Notes under the pieces: generated by a model
Seen by the model: only the letters and a program-made list of their open reading frames with translations
The model's database searches: none
Told to the model about the DNA's origin: nothing
In this document: piece by piece, positions 58,740-64,000 of the stretch
Layout of the letters: each line of letters begins with the position of its first letter
How positions within the stretch are numbered: position 1 is the first letter of the stretch
DNA from: Rhyzopertha dominica
Taxonomy: Eukaryota; Arthropoda; Insecta; Coleoptera; Bostrichidae
Direction: 5' to 3'
Length of the DNA stretch: 64,000 nucleotides
Assembly (NCBI GenBank): GCA_025024175.1
Contig: QCXZ01000137.1
Span: 75,764,680 to 75,828,679 of the forward strand
Position numbers and translations under genes: made by a program

Positions 58740-59303
58740 CAACTCTGATACCTATTCAGGAAGGGTGTGCTATTTATTAATGTCGTCTTGTTCAAGGGTG
58801 AACTGACAACCTGGGTATGCAGTCATACAATAGGTGGACCATCACGTATTAAACCAGAACTGACGAAGTATTGCTACTCATGGAAGTACCAATGACTTGT
58901 TTACAACACTGTCTTTTTTTCCTTTAATAATGTCTATTAAAGCTTTACTTTAAAAGAGCACTTTTAATTTAGCCCTCCGCGTCTAAATACTTGCTAGTAA
59001 GTCTGTTAAAACACGGTATAGTCTATGATTAGGTACATCAGTTCGTTTTATATTACTGTTTTGACAAACGTACGCTAGTAGGTTTTTTTTTCCAAGAACG
59101 CACAAATGCATCGATTGTGGTGTTTACTTGCAATAGGCAATTTTGATTAATTACAAAGACATCAAAGTACAGGCCATTATATATACAAGGCAAAAACAAT
59201 TTGAACATTGCATTGTGTTTGAGTTGGTGTAGTAAAAGGCTGCCTTCCGTTCCTGCCAGAAGGCTGATAGTAAAACTAATCACTAAATAAATATTAATTT
59301 CAG
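58740..59303. other. Intergenic and DGAT2 5' intron/UTR region
   Basis: An acceptor-like ttaatttcag ends at 59303 just before the coding exon, so an upstream untranslated exon is likely, though not located. Confidence 0.45.
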
Positions 59304-59313
59304 ATTCTTCCAA

Positions 59314-60406
59314 ATGCAACTGCTTGGAATAGAATTCGTTCCATTAAACACACCAATCCAAGAACGAATCGAAACCCTCGCCGTCGGATTATGGTTTATT
59401 ACTTTCGCATTGGGACCATTTATTAGTTTTGGGTGCTTTATCTACTTACTCCTTACTCCATATCGCCTCTGGATGATCCTTTATTTGTTATGGATGATGT
59501 ACGATAGGAGAACAGGTAGCAAGGGTGGTCGCCCGATCCAGTGTGTCCGTAGCATGACGTGGTGGAGATACGTCACGGAATATTTCTCCATGAAGCTGGT
59601 CTATGCCTCATCGGAACCCTTGGATCCAGATCGTAATTACCTTGTTTGCCCATTTCCACACGGCATCATGCCCGCGGGAATATTCGGCGCTTTTGGAACC
59701 AACCACCTGCAGTTCAAGAAATACTTCCCTCGTCACGAATGCAGGGGTGTGCTGCTGTGGTCTGCCTTCTACGTGCCCTTCTACAGGGATTTATTGACAG
59801 CGTTGGGCTGTATCACTAGTAATTTTGAATCCATACTTTATACTCTTAATAATCTGAAGGGCGTGGTGTGTTGTATTTCCGTGGGTGGAGCAAAAGAAGC
59901 GTTTTTGTGCAGACCGGGACATTACACGTTCCTTTTGATAAATCGCAAGGGCTTCGTCAAGGCTGCTTTGCTGACCGGCACACCACTTATGCCTTGCATT
60001 CTTTTTGGAGAACCTGAACTATTTAAGCAGTATGAAGGTGGGAAGTTTGTAAAAAGGGTTCAAGCGTTGTTGCAGAAATACCTGACGTTTGCCCCTGTTT
60101 TGGTAACAGGGAGGGGTCTTTTTCAGTATTCGTTTGGTTTAGTTCCAAGGAAAACTAAAATAACTGTTGTAGGTATGTATTGTCTTTGCCGTTTGCAAAG
60201 CATTGTATTATATTATTGCTATGCGATCAAAGGAAGCATTTATTTCAGTTGGGGCGCCTTTAGATGTGCAGAAGACAGTAAGTCCATCTCAAGAGGATAT
60301 AGACACGTTACATCAAATGTTTGTGAACAGTATTACAAATTTATTTGAAAAGCAAAAGTGGAAATACTTGGCAGATGCAGAACATATTAAACTGAAAATT
60401 GTATAA
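59314..60406 (+). CDS. Dgat2: DGAT2/MOGAT-family acylglycerol O-acyltransferase
   Basis: Two coding exons, 59314-60172 and 60249-60406, are joined across a 76-bp GT-AG intron within a Val codon (TVVVGAP), giving 338 aa, a normal length for MOGAT2/DGAT2 proteins. The start MQLLGIEFVPLNTP fits the insect family start. Visible motifs: an N-terminal hydrophobic hairpin (about 24-62) for ER insertion; FPHGIMPAG (about 115-123) where the family has HPHG; the SVGGAKEAF block; RKGFVKAALLTGTPLMP; and a C-terminal SQEDIDTLHQMFVNSITNLF. The family transfers acyl groups from acyl-CoA to mono- or diacylglycerol in triacylglycerol synthesis at the ER and lipid droplets. Odd: the first His of HPHG is Phe, a position important in characterised DGAT2 enzymes, so activity or substrate may differ. 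DGAT2 versus MOGAT cannot be decided from the sequence alone. Confidence 0.9.
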
Positions 60407-60416
60407 AGTCAAGCAA

Positions 60417-60427
60417 AATAAAATAAA
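60417..60427 (+). promoter_or_regulatory. Overlapping poly(A) signals for the DGAT2-family gene
   Basis: AATAAAATAAA begins 11 bp after the stop codon, giving two overlapping AATAAA hexamers and a very short 3' UTR. Confidence 0.6.
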
Positions 60428-60429
60428 GT

Positions 60430-61050
60430 CATCCGACTGCGATTCTAATGTTTCCTTGATGAACTGAAAGTTTAACCAATAAAATCATATTACCTGTAAA
60501 TTCTAATACAGAATGTATAGTTTTCTCATTTGAATAAGGTTATGTGGAGGGTACTTTTGTGTAGAAAGCAATCGCTTCAAAATTGGTTTACGAGGGACCC
60601 GTGCCGTAAACATAAATTTACACTTCTTTTCTTCTCCTACAAATCGTTCCAGTGCCGTATTGACAATTACCATCCTATTTAGAAATCAAAAATGGGTCAC
60701 CATTTAGAGCCGCTTTAGATATGAATTTGCGTTACATTCGTGTGGACATGTTTGTTTTTTACCTGTACAGGTATTTGTTTTATGACGATTTACCCAGAAT
60801 TCATAAGAAAAGGCTTAAACCTCAATAAAATGAATGGGCGTATCCAAGTTCGACCGTCACTACAACAATAATCCCTGGGATGAGATGTTCTAATCCTACA
60901 AGTGATTTAACAAAAGTGATTTAACAAAAGTGCCTTACAGATACATTCAAAAGATTATAAATAAGACAGTTACGAGAGAGAAAAGTAGACAAAAGAAGAG
61001 TTCACGAAATTCAGTAAAGTAAAAGGAAATTGTTGTGCCTGTAAGGTAGC
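60430..61050. other. Intergenic; possible 5' part of the 61-kb transposon
   Basis: AT-rich. A short tandem duplication aagtgatttaacaaaagtga occurs at about 60899-60930. No gene is supported. Confidence 0.4.
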
Positions 61051-61059
61051 CTCATTGAA

Positions 61060-62200
61060 ACAAAAATTTAATGATTCAGGATATGATATTGAAAGTTATG
61101 ACGAAACATTTATACTTAAGAAGTATTGGTTTTATTTACAAAACTCTTGACAAAAGAATGGTCATTATGGAATCACCACGTTTGAAAAAATTCTGATCCG
61201 AATACGTGACTCAGAGAAAGCAATATGGAGATGAAGGGCGCAACATAGTTTATCTCGACGAAACATGGTTGGATTCGCATGAAGTTGCGAAAAAAGGTCT
61301 TACTGATGGCACAATAAACTGCTGTTTAAATACACCCCCTTCCCTCGGTAGAAGAATTATTATTCTGCACGCGGGTGGAAGTAATGGTTGGGCCCAAAAC
61401 GAGCTGCTTTTGCCAGCATAGAAATATAAAAATTGTTCTGCTAACTATCGTCAGGACATGCATGCTTCACTGTTTGAGACTTGGTTTACGAAACAGTTGT
61501 GGCCATTTCTACCTCCTAACAGCGTAATAGTAATGGATAACGCAAAATATCATTCAAAATAATTGAATAAGACACCATGTCAAGCTACTAGAAAACAGGA
61601 CGTTATCGATTATATGACGAGAAATCATATCCAAGTACCTAACAAGGCCACCTAAAAAGAGGTTGAATAAAATTGAAAATTTTAGTATTCCTGATCAATA
61701 CAGGATTGATGAAATCGCGAAGAAAGGACACACCGTGTTGAGACTGCCTCCTTACTACTGTGTTCTCAATCCAATTGAACTAATTTGGAGTTAACTAAAA
61801 CGAGGAATTAGAAGTCACAATAATTCTCCTAATTTAAGTGCTAGTGGGGTGGACGTTATTAGGAACGAAGTTGACAAGATTAGTGCTAAAAGGTGTGAAA
61901 AACATGTATCGACACTGAAAACTCGTATCTGTCTCCAAGTGTGAACAGTTTGATCATTGATTTAAATTCTGATTCGGACAGTAACTGTGAATTTTTCGAA
62001 AACAGTTGTGATAGTGATTTAGAATAGTTATAAAATTATTCTTCGTGCTGGAACATTTTAATGTTTTTGGGAATGATTTATCAGCTCTGTTTCGGTATCT
62101 GCTAAAGGGACCTCAAGTGGTAATCCCTCAATCTTGGAGGTAAAATCTTTTACTGAGGAAATTAAACCTTAGGAAACTGGGAATACAATAGCACAACCCG
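61060..62200 (+). pseudogene. Decayed DDE_3-type transposon with transposase relic
   Basis: The plus-strand transposase relic begins about 61160 (MESPRLKKF then a stop). GRNIVYLDETWLDSHEVAKK holds the first Asp, followed by IIILHAGGSNGWAQNELLLP and a stop at 61419. Then come NSVIVMDNAKYHSK (second Asp) with a stop at 61561, and LRLPPYYCVLNPIELIW (Glu), with another stop just after. The C-terminus is acidic (DLNSDSDSNCEFFENS), ending at a stop near 62026. At least four stops or frameshifts show that it is dead. It is clearly related to the transposase at 23.6-24.9 kb and still closer to the split copy at 22520-22860 / 25186-25310, sharing even the 3' flank (62070-62190). Confidence 0.85.
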
Positions 62201-62204
62201 TTAA

Positions 62205-64000
62205 GCAATTTTTGGGGATTTAAAATACCTCTATAGAGAAAACATATTTTTATTTCCTAATCACCTGAGCATCCCTAGAGAGGCCAGATTATCAGGAAAT
62301 ATTTCTCTCAAAACTTCACCTATTTTCTCGTCTTGAACAACCTTTACCACTTTTAATAACATTTCGGAATTTTGTCGTAAATAGAAATTTCATAATGTGT
62401 TGTAAATTAACATTCCGTTACTAAACTGCAACGTTTGCTAATTTTTTTTTCTCACAAATGTCGAGCTGTTTCCCAACTGACCTCTGTGATAGAACTAGAC
62501 CGCAAATGTCGATCACTCTAACAGAATCACTTGAGTAGCAATAATAGAATCGATTGCATTCCGGTTGAGTAACTATCAAAGGCCTGCAACATGCACGTTC
62601 TATTATGAGCTATCGTGATACCCGGGGACAACAATTAACACGCTTGGCATATATTGCTCTCGTAACATTTAATGTTTATCCTGGAACGTATTTTTGGTAG
62701 AACTCCGCAACCACGTGAAATTTAACAGTAGTTTTTAAACCTCAGATTGTGGTATGCCAATAATGAAAGTATTAATGAATATTTTTGTAATAGGGGTAAC
62801 ATTAGTAGTTCTACTTAAAATAAAATGCGAGACTTGTAGGTATATTGGGTATAATATTTGGATAAAAATCTAAAGGACAAGGCTTACTGATGAGCGTTAT
62901 AAAACGAAACTGTTTCGTCTGCGTTGGTTGAAAATGTAGACAGCACAGTATAAACTTAATTCAAATGTAAAATACTGTTCTATTTCTTCCAAAGATAAAA
63001 ACGCTTTAACACAGTCGATCATATTCTTATTTAACTTCTCAATTAGATAATTTAGAAGACACAAGATGTTTTCTGTCTATATTTATTGCATTGTGTACAG
63101 ACGGCACCTACATATGTAAAGTTCTGATGATTTGTTAATACATTTTATTGCGTTTTGTATTCTACCGAATAATTTATTTTAAACATATCTAACCGAGTTT
63201 AATGTTTTGTGTTTTGTTGTTTAGTATTTTGGTAGTATATTCCCACAATTCAAGGTTTATTCTCAACTCTTCAATCCCGCAAGTTTTGTATGCAGTATAA
63301 TTCTATTCAAGTTCATAAAACACACAAAGCATAATGAGTGTTATGGGTTAGTAAATATTATTCATTCGTCTCAAGAATTTAAAAACATGTTATTGATTAC
63401 CGCGAACATCAAATGCTTTAACATAGCTGGCTGCATTTCATTATTCAGCTGTAGGTAATGACGTTTGCTTCAAAATTAAATGGAGTTCTACGCCTCCCCC
63501 AGTTTGTGTTTGAATATTAAGTGAAAGTATATTATAATAAGATCTCCTAATTGCTAAATTTGGATGTCAAAAACAATCATACCAGTTACAATTTTTGTTA
63601 AATGAGGTAAGTTTTCGTATAATTTATGCTCGTTCTGTATTTGTTTATGCATTAAATGTGAATATTTAATAACTGGAATATTAGAAACTGAAGATAGTGA
63701 CAACGATATCCCAAATACACTTCCGTAGATTAAAAACTTTAGATTTGTTGCCAGAAAAAAAGTAATGTAACCTACATGTCACTTGGTGTAAGTCGAAAGA
63801 AATTTTTGGATATTTAAAAAACATGCTCCCCGCTGATTTTTCTAAGAAAGCAAAGACGCTAAAATCGGGGTCATTGTGCCATAGCTATATAAATACTTGT
63901 AAGATATAAAATGAAAAACTTTTAAGTGGTATCAACCTGTTATAGTAAGTATTGTACGGAACACCTGTCGCTGACAGAAATCACAATAGTTCTTGCCGCG
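62205..64000. other. Gene-free AT-rich end of the window
   Basis: No ORF, RNA or repeat was recognised. No gene enters from the right edge as far as can be seen. Confidence 0.4.

Noticed and set aside
59053..59319. 88-codon minus-strand ORF upstream of the DGAT2 gene
   Set aside because: No motif or splice context; it overlaps the likely 5' intron/UTR of the DGAT2-family gene.
1..64000. tRNA, rRNA, riboswitch or bacterial-type operon signals
   Set aside because: None recognised by eye. The spliced genes and insect transposons show this is nuclear animal DNA. tRNAscan-SE would be needed to exclude a divergent tRNA.

Overview
This window is animal genomic DNA, most likely from a holometabolous insect and probably a beetle. 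That is an inference from three things: insect-style proteins, an AT-rich genome with many 52-76 bp introns, and dense decayed Tc1/mariner and LINE debris. All confident genes are spliced, and every exon junction listed was checked by hand for GT-AG and reading phase. There is no bacterial-type operon, CRISPR array or recognisable tRNA or rRNA.

Layout. 1-26 kb is gene-poor: one possible CpG-rich first coding exon (about 1586-1726) sits among mariner-type transposase relics on both strands, LINE relics, a 201-bp palindrome and a nested DDE transposon. At 26.06-26.92 kb on the minus strand is a four-helix membrane protein that I do not recognise by name. 28.66-40.40 kb (+) is the complete coding region of ash1 (nine coding exons, about 2028 aa: AT-hooks, AWS-SET-postSET, bromodomain, PHD, BAH). 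42.61-44.46 kb (+) is Vps33B (598 aa). 45.29-52.87 kb (+) is SHPRH (17 coding exons, about 1410 aa: SNF2 helicase, PHD, RING). 59.31-60.41 kb (+) is a DGAT2/MOGAT-family acyltransferase (338 aa). From 61.1 kb to the end there is another decayed transposase and unassigned AT-rich sequence.

The four named genes do not form a pathway. ash1 is a Trithorax-group histone H3K36 methyltransferase, Vps33B an SM protein of endolysosomal fusion, SHPRH a PCNA-directed ubiquitin ligase and DGAT2 an ER triacylglycerol enzyme. They share only strand and proximity, each with its own poly(A) signal.

I see no clear undescribed system. The strongest unusual signals are: (1) a 201-bp palindrome whose arms each carry a hammerhead-ribozyme-like core with matching helix I (and helix II on the plus strand), resembling those reported in Penelope-like elements; (2) a 2.2-kb DDE transposon with 38-bp inverted repeats sitting inside an older copy of a related element; (3) a 2.2-kb element at 56.5-58.7 kb with short inverted termini and many TAACAT/ATGTTA repeats; (4) a DGAT2-type enzyme with Phe in place of the first His of the HPHG motif. 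Scattered N bases at 12912, 12995, 13015, 24732, 24751, 48321, 52618 and 52627 are assembly ambiguities.
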